Source: Prevotellaceae bacterium (GTDB taxonomy: Bacteria > Bacteroidota > Bacteroidia > Bacteroidales > Paludibacteraceae). From it: 10,049 bases of DNA. A model generated the notes under the pieces. That model saw only the letters and a program-made list of their open reading frames with translations, was not told the DNA's origin and ran no database searches. Within the stretch, counting starts at the first letter, position 1. Each line of letters begins with the position of its first letter. The translations under genes were made by a program, and so were the position numbers. Shown piece after piece: positions 1 to 6,881 of this stretch. The DNA lies in the NCBI GenBank assembly GCA_020636695.1, contig JACJXJ010000029.1:1-10049 (forward strand), in the 5' to 3' direction.

Positions 1-1
1 A

Positions 2-1528
2 AACTCGGTACAATTTATTGAACCAAGTGGTAATGGTGCTATTGATGCAAATGAATTATCACATCTTCGATTTAAGGTTAAAAATTCTGGGCTAGGTGCA
101 GCTTATGGGTGTATGGTAAGAGTTTATACTTCAGGGTCTATTGAGGGGCTGACTTGCTCTAATCAATCCCTACCGATTCTAGCCGTAGGTGAAACTGAGA
201 CTATTGAAATACCGATTCAAGCGTCTATTAAGACGACCGACGGGACGGCTCATTTTACGGTAAAGATAGATGAGCCAAATGGTTTTGGAACTGACCCTAT
301 TCAACTTGCTGTAAACACCAAAGCGTTCGAAGCACCATTACTTAAAATTGTCGATTTTACGGTTACTGGTGATCAAGTGGGTACTTTGGTAAAAAAACGT
401 CCGTTTGATTTACAATTGTTGTTGCAGAATACACAATATGGAACAGCTGAAGATGTAATGGTTGAGGTAAAAATACCTGCAGGTGTTTATTTGATTGATG
501 ATAATAAAACGACGAAATTACAAAGTTTAGGAGGAGGCGATAAGAAGTCGTTGGTCTATTCATTAATTGTTAATAATAATTACGTTTCCGATATTATTCC
601 AATAGAAGTCATTATTTCGGAAAAATATCGCAAATATTCTGAAAACAAAGTGATTAATCTGAAGATAAACCAGACGTTGGCAAGTAATAAGATTGTGGTA
701 GATGAGAAACCTACAGCTCGTAGTACAATACAAATTGGTTCATTGGGTTCTGATGTCGATAAAAATATTCCTATTATAAAAACAATCAATGATAATGTGT
801 TTGCCGTAGTTATAGCGAATGAACATTACAATAAAGTATCGCCAGTTCCTTACGCCTTGAATGATGGACGTGTGTTTGCTGAATATTGTGGAAAAACACT
901 TGGATTACCCGCAAAAAATATTCGTTTTGTACAAAATGCAACCCTTAATGACTTGAAATACCAAGTGGATTGGCTCAGACAAATTATTGGAGCATATAAT
1001 GGTAAAGCCAAAGTTATTTTTTATTATGCTGGTCATGGAATTCCTGATGAATCAAACAAAACAGCATACCTTTTACCCATTGATGGTTATGGTTCAGATG
1101 TGAATACGGGTTATAAATTGGATGATTTGTATGCGACATTAGGCAAAATGCCAACCCAATCGGTTACGGTTATTTTGGATGCTTGTTTTAGTGGCACTAA
1201 ACGTGAAGGTGATATGTTGGCTAATGCGCGTGGAGTCGCTATTCGTGTAAAAAGTGGCCTTCCACAAGGTAATATGGTGGTTTTTACTGCTGCACAAGGT
1301 GACGAAACAGCCTATCCAAATTCTGAGCAAGAACATGGTTTGTTTACCTATTACTTATTGAAAAAATTACAAGAAACTAAAGGCGAGGTTTCTTACCAAC
1401 AATTGAGTGATTATGTTACTCGACAAGTGCGCCAGCAATCATTAGTCTTGAATGGAAAAAGTCAAACGCCAACGATTATTTCTTCTCCCAATATTGCTGA
1501 TGAATGGAAATTGTGGACGTTAAAATAA
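2..1528 (+). CDS. Caspase-like (peptidase C14) domain protein with N-terminal Ig/CARDB-like domains, 5' end outside window
   Basis: The frame is open from base 2 with no stop, so the ATG at 113 is internal and the true start lies upstream. 508 residues are visible. Residues about 1-107 and 112-225 look like two beta-sandwich (CARDB/Ig-like) domains, with phrases such as FKVKNSG and LQLLLQNTQYGTAEDV that resemble intracellular-delivery or surface adhesion modules. After a linker, residues about 266-500 form a caspase-fold domain: an FAVVIANEHY opening strand, the catalytic His in YYAGHG (H345, bases 1034-1036) and the catalytic Cys in LDACFSG (C395, bases 1184-1186). Both dyad residues are present, so cysteine peptidase activity is plausible. 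Specificity (Arg/Lys as in metacaspases, or Asp) cannot be read here. There is no T9SS C-terminal domain; the chain ends just after the caspase fold. The lipoprotein gene follows after 6 bases, which suggests one transcript. Location and substrate are unknown. Confidence 0.88.
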   Translation, partial: NSVQFIEPSGNGAIDANELSHLRFKVKNSGLGAAYGCMVRVYTSGSIEGLTCSNQSLPILAVGETETIEIPIQASIKTTDGTAHFTVKIDEPNGFGTDPIQLAVNTKAFEAPLLKIVDFTVTGDQVGTLVKKRPFDLQLLLQNTQYGTAEDVMVEVKIPAGVYLIDDNKTTKLQSLGGGDKKSLVYSLIVNNNYVSDIIPIEVIISEKYRKYSENKVINLKINQTLASNKIVVDEKPTARSTIQIGSLGSDVDKNIPIIKTINDNVFAVVIANEHYNKVSPVPYALNDGRVFAEYCGKTLGLPAKNIRFVQNATLNDLKYQVDWLRQIIGAYNGKAKVIFYYAGHGIPDESNKTAYLLPIDGYGSDVNTGYKLDDLYATLGKMPTQSVTVILDACFSGTKREGDMLANARGVAIRVKSGLPQGNMVVFTAAQGDETAYPNSEQEHGLFTYYLLKKLQETKGEVSYQQLSDYVTRQVRQQSLVLNGKSQTPTIISSPNIADEWKLWTLK

Positions 1529-1534
1529 ATTATT

Positions 1535-2407
1535 ATGGAATCTCGTTTAAAACTTTTTTTAATATTAGTTGTTGCTCTTTTTTTGTGTTCTTGTGTGCGT
1601 GAAAAAGATGTTCTGACACGGAATCTACAAATCTGTTATAGTGTTTGTCCTTATCAAGATGGTTTACTTATTTCCAATTGGGGCACCGATTCTATCAACC
1701 CTTTAAATCAGGAAGGGAAAGGCTATATCGCGTTTCACAAAGAAGGTGTTACGTCTATTTTAATTCCTGCTGATGGCACGCTTTCAGCTCCCAAAGGTAT
1801 GGCTGTCAAGGACGATTATTTATTCGTGGCCGATGTCAATAAAGTGGTTGTGTATAATTTAAATGAAACTTCCGACCAACCACAAGTGATATCATTTCCT
1901 GAAGGTAACGATTTTGTGAGTGATCTAGCAATTGTTGGTAATGTGTTACTCGCAGCGGTTACCAATACGAGTAGTATTTATGCCTTAGATATTAGTAATC
2001 TAGCTCATATTGATGTTGGGTCGTTGGCTGTTTATGCCGTGGTGCCAGGTGCTACCTGTTTATGTGTGTCCGATTATCATCTGTTTATAGGTTCTTCTAC
2101 GACGTATGGCGAGCCCACTGAATTCAATGTTATTTACATGATTGATGATTTAAGTAATCCGGTGGCACAGCCTATAACGCATAGAATTGGACAATATCAA
2201 GATTTGGCATTAACGTCCGATGGCGAATCGCTCTATTTTATTGATAAAAATAGCGACAAACTTGGTCGGTTAGAATTTGCTACAGGTGTTGTCGATTTTA
2301 TGGCTGTACCTATGAAATGGCAGAATCCGTCTTCACTTGTTTGGTGGCACGATCAATTTGTGATTGCCGACAAGTCGATGAGTACTATTTGGCTCTCGAA
2401 GTTCTAA
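1535..2407 (+). CDS. Predicted lipoprotein with beta-propeller-like repeats, function unknown
   Basis: This 290-residue protein starts with a lipoprotein signal: charged MESRLK, a hydrophobic stretch at residues 7-17, and a lipobox L-C-S-C with the predicted acylated Cys at residue 20. The mature part reads as short repeated beta-strand units of the YncE/NHL type: phrases such as GMAVKDDYLFVADVNKVVVYN, DLAIVGNVLLAAVTNTSSIYALD, and DLALTSDGESLYFIDKNSDKLGRLEF recur at roughly 45-60 residue intervals. No catalytic motif is visible, so a binding or scaffold role is likelier than an enzyme. It sits 6 bases after the caspase-domain gene with no promoter or terminator between them, so the two are probably co-transcribed and may act together in the cell envelope; that link is inference. 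No Shine-Dalgarno sequence precedes the ATG. The propeller assignment is by eye. Confidence 0.8.
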   Translation: MESRLKLFLILVVALFLCSCVREKDVLTRNLQICYSVCPYQDGLLISNWGTDSINPLNQEGKGYIAFHKEGVTSILIPADGTLSAPKGMAVKDDYLFVADVNKVVVYNLNETSDQPQVISFPEGNDFVSDLAIVGNVLLAAVTNTSSIYALDISNLAHIDVGSLAVYAVVPGATCLCVSDYHLFIGSSTTYGEPTEFNVIYMIDDLSNPVAQPITHRIGQYQDLALTSDGESLYFIDKNSDKLGRLEFATGVVDFMAVPMKWQNPSSLVWWHDQFVIADKSMSTIWLSKF

Positions 2408-2426
2408 TAGCTAATTCTTGATAGAG

Positions 2427-2459
2427 TTGGGCAAAATGTCAAATAAATGAGTATCTTTG
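2427..2459 (+). promoter_or_regulatory. Bacteroidota-type promoter for the comM/yifB gene
   Basis: A TTG at 2427-2429 is followed 22 bases later by TATCTTTG at 2452-2459, matching the TAnnTTTG -7 element of the Bacteroidota housekeeping sigma factor. The -33 box is imperfect (TTGG rather than TTTG) and the spacing is at the long end. Transcription would begin near 2465 and leave an untranslated leader of about 50 bases before the ATG at 2515. The preceding 2408-2426 stretch shows no clear terminator. Confidence 0.6.
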
Positions 2460-2514
2460 TGAGAGTTTTATATCAGATCCTCATCTTCAAATCCTTAGCG
2501 TTTAAACAAATCGT

Positions 2515-4053
2515 ATGTTAGTTAAAACTTTTGGAGCGGCAGTTCAAGGCATCAAAGCTACTTTGGTAACCATAGAGGTGAATATCTCGGCTGGTATCAA
2601 ATTCTTTTTGGTAGGTTTGCCCGACAATGCTGTGAAGGAAAGTCACGAACGCATCATGTCTGCTTTGCAGTACAATAAAATTCCCGTGCCACGCAAGCAA
2701 GTGGTTATAAATATGGCGCCAGCCGATATCCGCAAAGAAGGTTCGGCTTACGATTTACCACTCGCCATAGGTATGTTGGCTGCCAGCGAAGTGATAGATG
2801 CTGCTGATATAGAACAATATGTTATTATGGGCGAATTATCGCTTGATGGTACGTTGAAACCTGTGAAAGGTGTTCTGCCGATTGCAATTTTAGCACGTGA
2901 ATTAGGTTTTAAAGGTTTTATTTTACCGAAAGAAAACAGTAAAGAAGCTGCAGTAGTCAATGATTTGGATGTGTTTGGCGTCGAAAATATTACGGATGTA
3001 GTTGATTTCTTCAATCACAAGAAAACATTAGAACGCACTGAGGTGAATACGCGCGAAGAATTTTTTGCGCGTATTAATGCGTTTGATATTGATTTTGCCG
3101 ATGTAAAAGGGCAGGAAAATGTGAAACGAGCCATTGAAGTAGCTGCTGCAGGTGGACATAATATTATCATGGTTGGCCCTCCAGGAGCTGGTAAATCGAT
3201 GATGGCAAAACGTATTCCAACCATATTACCTCCACTCACATTGCATGAGGCACTTGAAACCACTAAGATTCACTCGGTGGCAGGTAAAATTGATCGCGAT
3301 ACCGCATTGATGGCACAACGTCCATTTCGGAGTCCACATCATACCATTTCTGATGTAGCGTTAGTTGGTGGAGGAGCTTTCCCACAACCTGGAGAAATAT
3401 CGTTAGCGCACAATGGTGTCCTGTTTTTGGACGAATTGCCAGAATTTAAACGCACGGTATTGGAAGTGATGCGTCAACCCCTCGAAGACCGTAAAATAGC
3501 TATTTCGCGCGCAAAATTTGCGGTAGAATATCCAGCTAGTTTTATGTTGGTTGCATCTATGAATCCTTGTCCATGTGGTTACTATAATCATCCCGATCGT
3601 GAATGTGTTTGTTCGCCAGGTATGGTTCAAAAATATTTAAGTCGCATTTCTGGGCCTTTATTGGATCGCATTGATATGCATATTGAAATTATTCCTGTTC
3701 CATTTGATAAGTTGTCAGAAGCCGCTCCTGCTGAACCTAGTGCACAAATTCGTGAGCGTGTTATGAAGGCTCGTCACATACAGGAAGCACGTTTTAAAGA
3801 TGCTGAAGGTGTGTATTGTAATGCACAAATGTCATCCAAACTATTGCGTAAATATGCTGTGATCGATGCTGCAGGACAAGAATTGCTCAAAGCGGCTATG
3901 TTGCGGATGAATCTGTCGGCGCGTGCCTATGATCGGATTTTAAAAGTGTCGCGCACAATAGCCGATTTGGATAATAGCGAATCCATTCAAATACATCATT
4001 TGGCTGAGGCTATTAATTATCGCAATCTTGATCGCGAAGGGTGGGCTGGTTAA
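2515..4053 (+). CDS. comM: YifB/ComM family Mg-chelatase-like AAA+ ATPase
   Basis: The 512 residues cover the full usual length of the family, with all three expected parts. Residues about 1-170 are the ChlI-type (Lon-protease-like fold) N-domain, with the typical GLPDNAVKES and RKEGSAYDLPLA motifs. Residues about 190-395 are the AAA+ core: Walker A GPPGAGKS at 221-228, Walker B VLFLDE at 302-307, and SGPLLDRID near the sensor/arginine-finger region. The remainder is the C-terminal Mg_chelatase_C helical domain. Four cysteines (C352, C354, C364, C366) in a CPC...CVC arrangement lie inside the core and could bind zinc, as is typical of this family. Proteobacterial ComM is a hexameric helicase that drives branch migration during natural transformation. 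Its role in Bacteroidota is not established, and no competence gene is nearby. The start has no Shine-Dalgarno sequence, but the conserved MLVKTFGAAVQGI opening supports it. Confidence 0.95.
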   Translation: MLVKTFGAAVQGIKATLVTIEVNISAGIKFFLVGLPDNAVKESHERIMSALQYNKIPVPRKQVVINMAPADIRKEGSAYDLPLAIGMLAASEVIDAADIEQYVIMGELSLDGTLKPVKGVLPIAILARELGFKGFILPKENSKEAAVVNDLDVFGVENITDVVDFFNHKKTLERTEVNTREEFFARINAFDIDFADVKGQENVKRAIEVAAAGGHNIIMVGPPGAGKSMMAKRIPTILPPLTLHEALETTKIHSVAGKIDRDTALMAQRPFRSPHHTISDVALVGGGAFPQPGEISLAHNGVLFLDELPEFKRTVLEVMRQPLEDRKIAISRAKFAVEYPASFMLVASMNPCPCGYYNHPDRECVCSPGMVQKYLSRISGPLLDRIDMHIEIIPVPFDKLSEAAPAEPSAQIRERVMKARHIQEARFKDAEGVYCNAQMSSKLLRKYAVIDAAGQELLKAAMLRMNLSARAYDRILKVSRTIADLDNSESIQIHHLAEAINYRNLDREGWAG

Positions 4054-4080
4054 TATGAAAACATTGTAAAATAGATAATT

Positions 4081-4491
4081 ATGAAAGATTTAGGTGATTA
4101 TATTTATTTGATTTTTATTGCTATAGCTGTTATTTCGAGTTTTTTTGGCAAGAAAAAAAAGAAAGAGATGTCACAACCTACAGAACATCCTGCTCCATCA
4201 ACTAATTGGCAGGATATCATAAAACAAATGGCTGAAGGTAAGGAATCGGTGAATGAACCTGAACCTGTGCAAGAGGCTCCAATGAAGTCTACAGCTGACA
4301 CTATTTCACCCGTTCAACTGGTTACTACTTCAGTGCAGGCGGCATCTGAAGGGACACGTTCTATCATCCATAAAACTGCTCCTATTGAAGATGAAGATAC
4401 TGCGCAATCCTCTATTTTAGTGGAACTTGATGAACAGGATGATGCCATTAAGGCTGTTGTGTATTCGGAAATTTTGACTAGAAAATATTAA
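4081..4491 (+). CDS. Small single-pass membrane protein, function unknown
   Basis: A 136-residue protein that I do not recognise as a named family. Residues 1-6 are polar, residues 7-22 (YIYLIFIAIAVISSFF) form one membrane segment, and a GKKKKKE patch follows. The positive patch puts the rest of the chain in the cytoplasm by the positive-inside rule. Residues about 30-115 are rich in Glu, Pro, Ser and Thr and look disordered. The last 16 residues, with VVYSEILTRKY at the very end, look conserved: similar 'YSEIL-RKY' tails end other small Bacteroidota proteins as far as I recall. The tail may bind a partner. The gene lies 27 bases after comM with no terminator between, so it is probably in the same transcript. 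The greA promoter begins 9 bases after its stop. Confidence 0.75.
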   Translation: MKDLGDYIYLIFIAIAVISSFFGKKKKKEMSQPTEHPAPSTNWQDIIKQMAEGKESVNEPEPVQEAPMKSTADTISPVQLVTTSVQAASEGTRSIIHKTAPIEDEDTAQSSILVELDEQDDAIKAVVYSEILTRKY

Positions 4492-4500
4492 GTTGTAAAA

Positions 4501-4531
4501 TTTGTAATATCAAAAAGAAAGAGTATCTTTG
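4501..4531 (+). promoter_or_regulatory. Strong Bacteroidota promoter upstream of greA
   Basis: TTTG at 4501-4504, then 19 bases, then TATCTTTG at 4524-4531. This is an exact match to the TTTG-N19-TAnnTTTG pattern. Transcription should start near 4538. That places an in-frame ATG-free extension of greA starting at 4529 inside the promoter, which rules that start out and supports the ATG at 4619. Confidence 0.8.
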
Positions 4532-4552
4532 CATAGTGTTTATGACACGTCG

Positions 4553-4590
4553 GAAGGGTTCCAACTCTATGTTGGAATTCTTTTTGTTTT
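4553..4590 (+). promoter_or_regulatory. Terminator-like hairpin in the greA leader (candidate attenuator)
   Basis: The RNA from the greA promoter would carry a stem formed by GGGTTCCAAC (4556-4565) and GTTGGAATTC (4571-4580): ten pairs, two of them G-U, closing a five-base loop TCTAT. Seven pairs next to the loop are perfect Watson-Crick. The stem can be extended by A-T pairs at its base, and it runs straight into TTTTTGTTTT (4581-4590). Hairpin plus U-run is the layout of an intrinsic terminator, but it lies between the promoter and the start codon, about 28 bases before the ATG. It could end some transcripts early (attenuation or a short leader RNA) or block the 5' end from decay. E. coli greA also has a leader terminator that releases a small RNA (GraL), so the layout has a functional parallel without shown homology. 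Confidence 0.55.
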
Positions 4591-4618
4591 ATCATTAATA
4601 ATTAAAACTTCATTTTTT

Positions 4619-5089
4619 ATGGCTGCAGTTTACATGACCGAAGATGGTTACAAAAAATTGTTAGAGCAAATCGAACATATGGAAACCGTGGAACGTCCAC
4701 TGATTTCACATCAAATAGCAGAAGCACGCGATAAAGGCGATTTGTCGGAAAATGCTGAATACGATGCGGCAAAAGAGGCTCAAGGCATGTTGGAAATGAA
4801 AATTTCGCAACTCAAAGAACGATTGGCTAATGCTCGCCTTATTGATGAAAGTAAATTGAATACCGATAGTGTTCAAATTATGACCAAAGTACGTGTACGC
4901 AATCAGGCTAATGGACAAGAAATGGAGTATATGATTGTTGCTGAAAGCGAAGCAAATATTCGTGAGGGCAAATTAGCGATTACGACACCTATTGCTAAAG
5001 GATTACTTGGTAAGAAAATTGGCGAAATTGCTGAATTACAAGTGCCTTCTGGTCTTATTAAATTAGAAGTTTTAGCTATCTCATTATAA
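4619..5089 (+). CDS. greA: Transcription elongation factor GreA
   Basis: From this ATG the protein has 156 residues, close to the usual 158. Residues about 1-75 form the antiparallel coiled-coil that enters the RNA polymerase secondary channel; its tip reads DKGDLSENAEYDAAKE, with the two catalytic acidic residues at D41 and E44, the same numbers as in E. coli GreA. Residues about 80-156 are the C-terminal FKBP-like domain, ending in the recognisable TTPIAKGLLGKKIGE region. GreA makes paused, backtracked polymerase cleave its own transcript and resume. The longer in-frame start at 4529 is rejected because it overlaps the promoter -7 box and would add about 30 hydrophobic residues foreign to the family. 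There is no Shine-Dalgarno sequence, only an AT-rich leader. The HIT gene follows after 4 bases, so the two form an operon. Confidence 0.96.
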   Translation: MAAVYMTEDGYKKLLEQIEHMETVERPLISHQIAEARDKGDLSENAEYDAAKEAQGMLEMKISQLKERLANARLIDESKLNTDSVQIMTKVRVRNQANGQEMEYMIVAESEANIREGKLAITTPIAKGLLGKKIGEIAELQVPSGLIKLEVLAISL

Positions 5090-5093
5090 GTTT

Positions 5094-5486
5094 ATGGCTA
5101 CCATCTTTACACGTATTATCAATGGCGAAATACCTTGTTACAAAGTAGCGGAGGATGAACGTTATTTTGCTTTTTTGGATATCAATCCAATGACTAAAGG
5201 GCATACATTGGTTATTCCTAAATGTGAGGAAGATTATATTTTTAATCTCGATGATGAAACGTATGCAGGTTTGATGCTTTTTGCAAAAAAAGTGGCTGTG
5301 GCTATTGACGCTGCGGTTCCTTGTAAACGTGTTGGTGTAGCAGTAATGGGCATGGAAGTGCCTCATACTCACGTGCATCTGATTCCTATCACCAAAGAAT
5401 CAGATATGATTATTTCTAATCCGAAATTAACATTATCGGCTCAGGAAATGACTGAAATAGCGTCGGCTATTGCTTCTAAATTATAG
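5094..5486 (+). CDS. HIT-family (histidine triad) nucleotide-binding hydrolase
   Basis: A 130-residue protein of typical HIT length. The opening TIFTRIINGEIPCYKVAEDERYFAFLDI-type segment and NPMTKGHTLVIPK are family hallmarks. The histidine triad is PHTHVHLIP near residues 90-98, with H91, H93 and H95; the middle His (H93) is expected to be the catalytic nucleophile. HinT-like enzymes hydrolyse adenosine phosphoramidates and related nucleotide conjugates in the cytoplasm; the natural substrate here is unknown. It starts 4 bases after greA with no Shine-Dalgarno sequence and is almost certainly co-transcribed with it. No clear terminator follows the stop; bases 5487-5521 hold only AT-rich sequence before the tRNA promoter. 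Confidence 0.93.
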   Translation: MATIFTRIINGEIPCYKVAEDERYFAFLDINPMTKGHTLVIPKCEEDYIFNLDDETYAGLMLFAKKVAVAIDAAVPCKRVGVAVMGMEVPHTHVHLIPITKESDMIISNPKLTLSAQEMTEIASAIASKL

Positions 5487-5521
5487 ATTAAAGAGGTAAA
5501 AGCAATTTTTTAAGAAAAGTC

Positions 5522-5553
5522 TTTGTGGTTTTCGTGAAAAATGCTTACCTTTG
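5522..5553 (+). promoter_or_regulatory. Bacteroidota promoter for tRNA-Met
   Basis: TTTG at 5522-5525, 20 bases, then TACCTTTG at 5546-5553. Start of transcription near 5560 would leave about 17 bases of 5' leader for RNase P to remove before the tRNA at 5577. Confidence 0.75.
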
Positions 5554-5576
5554 CACTCCTAAAAATAGGAATAGAT

Positions 5577-5650
5577 GGCGGGATAGCTCAGTTGGTTAGA
5601 GCGTCGGATTCATAACCCGGAGGTCACGAGTTCAACTCTCGTTCCCGCTA
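5577..5650 (+). tRNA. tRNA-Met (anticodon CAU), elongator type
   Basis: A full 74-base cloverleaf can be drawn. The acceptor stem GGCGGGA pairs with TCCCGCT (G1-U72 wobble, the rest Watson-Crick) with discriminator A at 5650. The D stem is GCTC/GAGC. The anticodon loop TTCATAA has CAT at 5611-5613, and the T stem ACGAG/CTCGT pairs perfectly around TTCAACT. The anticodon stem has an A-C apposition next to the loop (5608 with 5616). The CCA end is not encoded. The paired 1-72 position and the lack of three G-C pairs in the anticodon stem argue against initiator tRNA. A tRNA-Ile2 with a lysidine-modified CAU anticodon cannot be fully excluded, but the GGCGGGATAGCTC body fits elongator Met better. 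Confidence 0.93.
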
Positions 5651-5655
5651 CTAGA

Positions 5656-5688
5656 AATAAGAGTCAGTTTACTGGCTCTTATTTTTTT
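5656..5688 (+). terminator. Intrinsic terminator of the tRNA-Met transcript
   Basis: AATAAGAGTCAG (5656-5667) pairs with CTGGCTCTTATT (5672-5683): twelve pairs with one G-U, loop TTTA, followed by five T's (5684-5688). It begins 5 bases after the tRNA ends. Confidence 0.88.
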
Positions 5689-5706
5689 ATGTACTAAAGT
5701 GGTAAC

Positions 5707-5738
5707 AAAAAAAAACAGCCTTAAAGACTGTTTTTTTT
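5707..5738. terminator. Bidirectional terminator between tRNA-Met and asd
   Basis: An A-run plus CAG (5708-5718) pairs with CTG plus a T-run (5728-5738), about eleven pairs around a 9-base loop. Because A's flank one side and T's the other, it works as a hairpin plus U-run when read from either strand. It backs up the tRNA terminator on plus and ends asd on minus. A weaker hairpin (about 5753-5769, loop near TTTTAA) lies closer to the asd stop. Confidence 0.75.
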
Positions 5739-5771
5739 GTTTTAGAAAGAGGCGTCGTTTTAAACGATGGA

Positions 5772-6779
5772 TTATTTTTTTGAATCTTTAATCAGATATT
5801 CAGCAATTTGAACTGCATTTAAAGCTGCGCCTTTTTTGATTTGATCACTTACGCACCAAAAGGTCAAGCCATTAGGATTCGCTAAATCTTTACGAATACG
5901 TCCCACAAATACAGGATCTTTACCTGAAACAAACAAAGGCATTGGATATTCCTTGTTGGCAGGATTATCTTGTAAAATTATACCCTCGGCCGCAGCAAAA
6001 GCTTCACGGGCAGTTTCTACCGAAATAGGTTTTTCGGTTTCGACCCACACATTTTCGGAGTGCGCACGTAACGAAGGAACGCGTACACACGTAGCGCTTA
6101 CTTCTACGTCAGAATGCATGATTTTGCGTGTTTCGTGATACATCTTCATCTCCTCTTTGGTGTAACCGTTTTCAGTAAATACATCAATATGAGGAATCAG
6201 ATTGTAAGCCAATTGATACGCAAATTTATTTACGGTGGCAGGTTCTCCATTCAACACTTGACGATATTGTTCTTCCAATTCATCCATAGCAGCTGCTCCA
6301 GCGCCACTGGCTGCTTGGTAGGTAGATACGTGTACGCGTTTGATGTGTGAAATATCTTCGATGGCTTTTAAAGCTACCACCATTTGAATAGTTGTGCAGT
6401 TTGGATTGGCAATAATACCGCGTGGGCACATTTTAGCATCGCTTGCGTTTACTTCAGGTACAACTAGTGGCACATCCGTGTCCATACGGAAAGCACTCGA
6501 ATTGTCAATCATAATGGCACCAAATTTGGTGATGTCGGCCGCAAATTCTTTTGAAATAGAGGCTCCTGCCGATGTAAAGGCGATATTTACGCCTTTGAAG
6601 TCATCTCCATGTTGGAGCTCTTTTACGATATATTTCTTGCCTCTAAATTCGTATTCGGTACCAGCACTACGTGCCGAACCAAATAGTAAAAGTTCGTCAA
6701 TGGGGAACTGTCGTTCAGCCAAAACTTTAAGAAATTCTTGACCAACGGCGCCGCTAACGCCAACAATGGCTACTTTCAT
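5772..6779 (-). CDS. asd: Aspartate-semialdehyde dehydrogenase
   Basis: A 335-residue protein of full family length. It reduces beta-aspartyl phosphate to aspartate semialdehyde with NADPH, the branch point to lysine/diaminopimelate, threonine and methionine. The N-terminal Rossmann motif is GVSGAVG at residues 7-13. DNSSAFRMD (92-100) precedes VPLVVPEVN. The catalytic Cys is C128 in ANPNCTT, STYQAASG (152-159) carries the conserved Gln Q155, and the catalytic His is H240 in RVPSLRAHS. The C-terminal KGAALNAVQIAEYL helix is also typical. The gene is monocistronic here, with its own promoter and a shared terminator downstream. The start ATG has no Shine-Dalgarno sequence. All key residues are intact. 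Confidence 0.97.
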   Translation of the reverse strand: MKVAIVGVSGAVGQEFLKVLAERQFPIDELLLFGSARSAGTEYEFRGKKYIVKELQHGDDFKGVNIAFTSAGASISKEFAADITKFGAIMIDNSSAFRMDTDVPLVVPEVNASDAKMCPRGIIANPNCTTIQMVVALKAIEDISHIKRVHVSTYQAASGAGAAAMDELEEQYRQVLNGEPATVNKFAYQLAYNLIPHIDVFTENGYTKEEMKMYHETRKIMHSDVEVSATCVRVPSLRAHSENVWVETEKPISVETAREAFAAAEGIILQDNPANKEYPMPLFVSGKDPVFVGRIRKDLANPNGLTFWCVSDQIKKGAALNAVQIAEYLIKDSKK

Positions 6780-6844
6780 AGATAAAGAGTTTAGTTTGTT
6801 AGTTTTGAAAAAAATAAATATATTTACGAAGTAAATTCGGTCAG

Positions 6845-6876
6845 CAAAAATACAATTTTTTGTTCATTAATTACAA
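6845..6876 (-). promoter_or_regulatory. Bacteroidota promoter for asd
   Basis: On the minus strand, TTG at 6876-6874 is followed 21 bases later by TATTTTTG at 6852-6845, fitting TAnnTTTG. The expected start near 6838 gives a leader of about 58 bases. It lies in the 102-base gap shared with the divergent gene at 6882, for which no equally good plus-strand promoter is visible (only TAGTTTTG at 6800-6807 without a -33 box). Confidence 0.55.
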
Positions 6877-6881
6877 CGAAG

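Noticed and set aside
113..115. ATG at 113 as the start of the caspase-domain gene
   Set aside because: The frame is open to base 2 and the preceding residues continue the same beta-domain pattern, so this Met is internal.
1..2407. Caspase-like gene as part of a gasdermin-type antiphage defence operon
   Set aside because: No gasdermin-like or sensor partner is visible, and the CARDB/Ig-like domains and lipoprotein neighbour suggest an envelope role.
4529..4618. Longer in-frame start for GreA at 4529
   Set aside because: It overlaps the -7 promoter element (4524-4531), uses the likely leader as coding sequence, and adds about 30 hydrophobic residues not found in GreA.
5577..5650. Initiator tRNA-fMet
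   Set aside because: Positions 1 and 72 pair (G-U) rather than showing the C1-A72-type mismatch, and the anticodon stem lacks the three consecutive G-C pairs of initiator tRNA.
5753..5769. Palindrome TCGTTTTAAACGA next to the asd stop as an operator
   Set aside because: It lies at the 3' end of asd with a tiny loop; a weak terminator-associated hairpin is likelier than a binding site.
6800..6807. TAGTTTTG as a plus-strand promoter for the lamin-tail gene
   Set aside because: It matches the -7 pattern, but no TTTG-like -33 box lies 19-22 bases upstream, so it was not listed as a feature.
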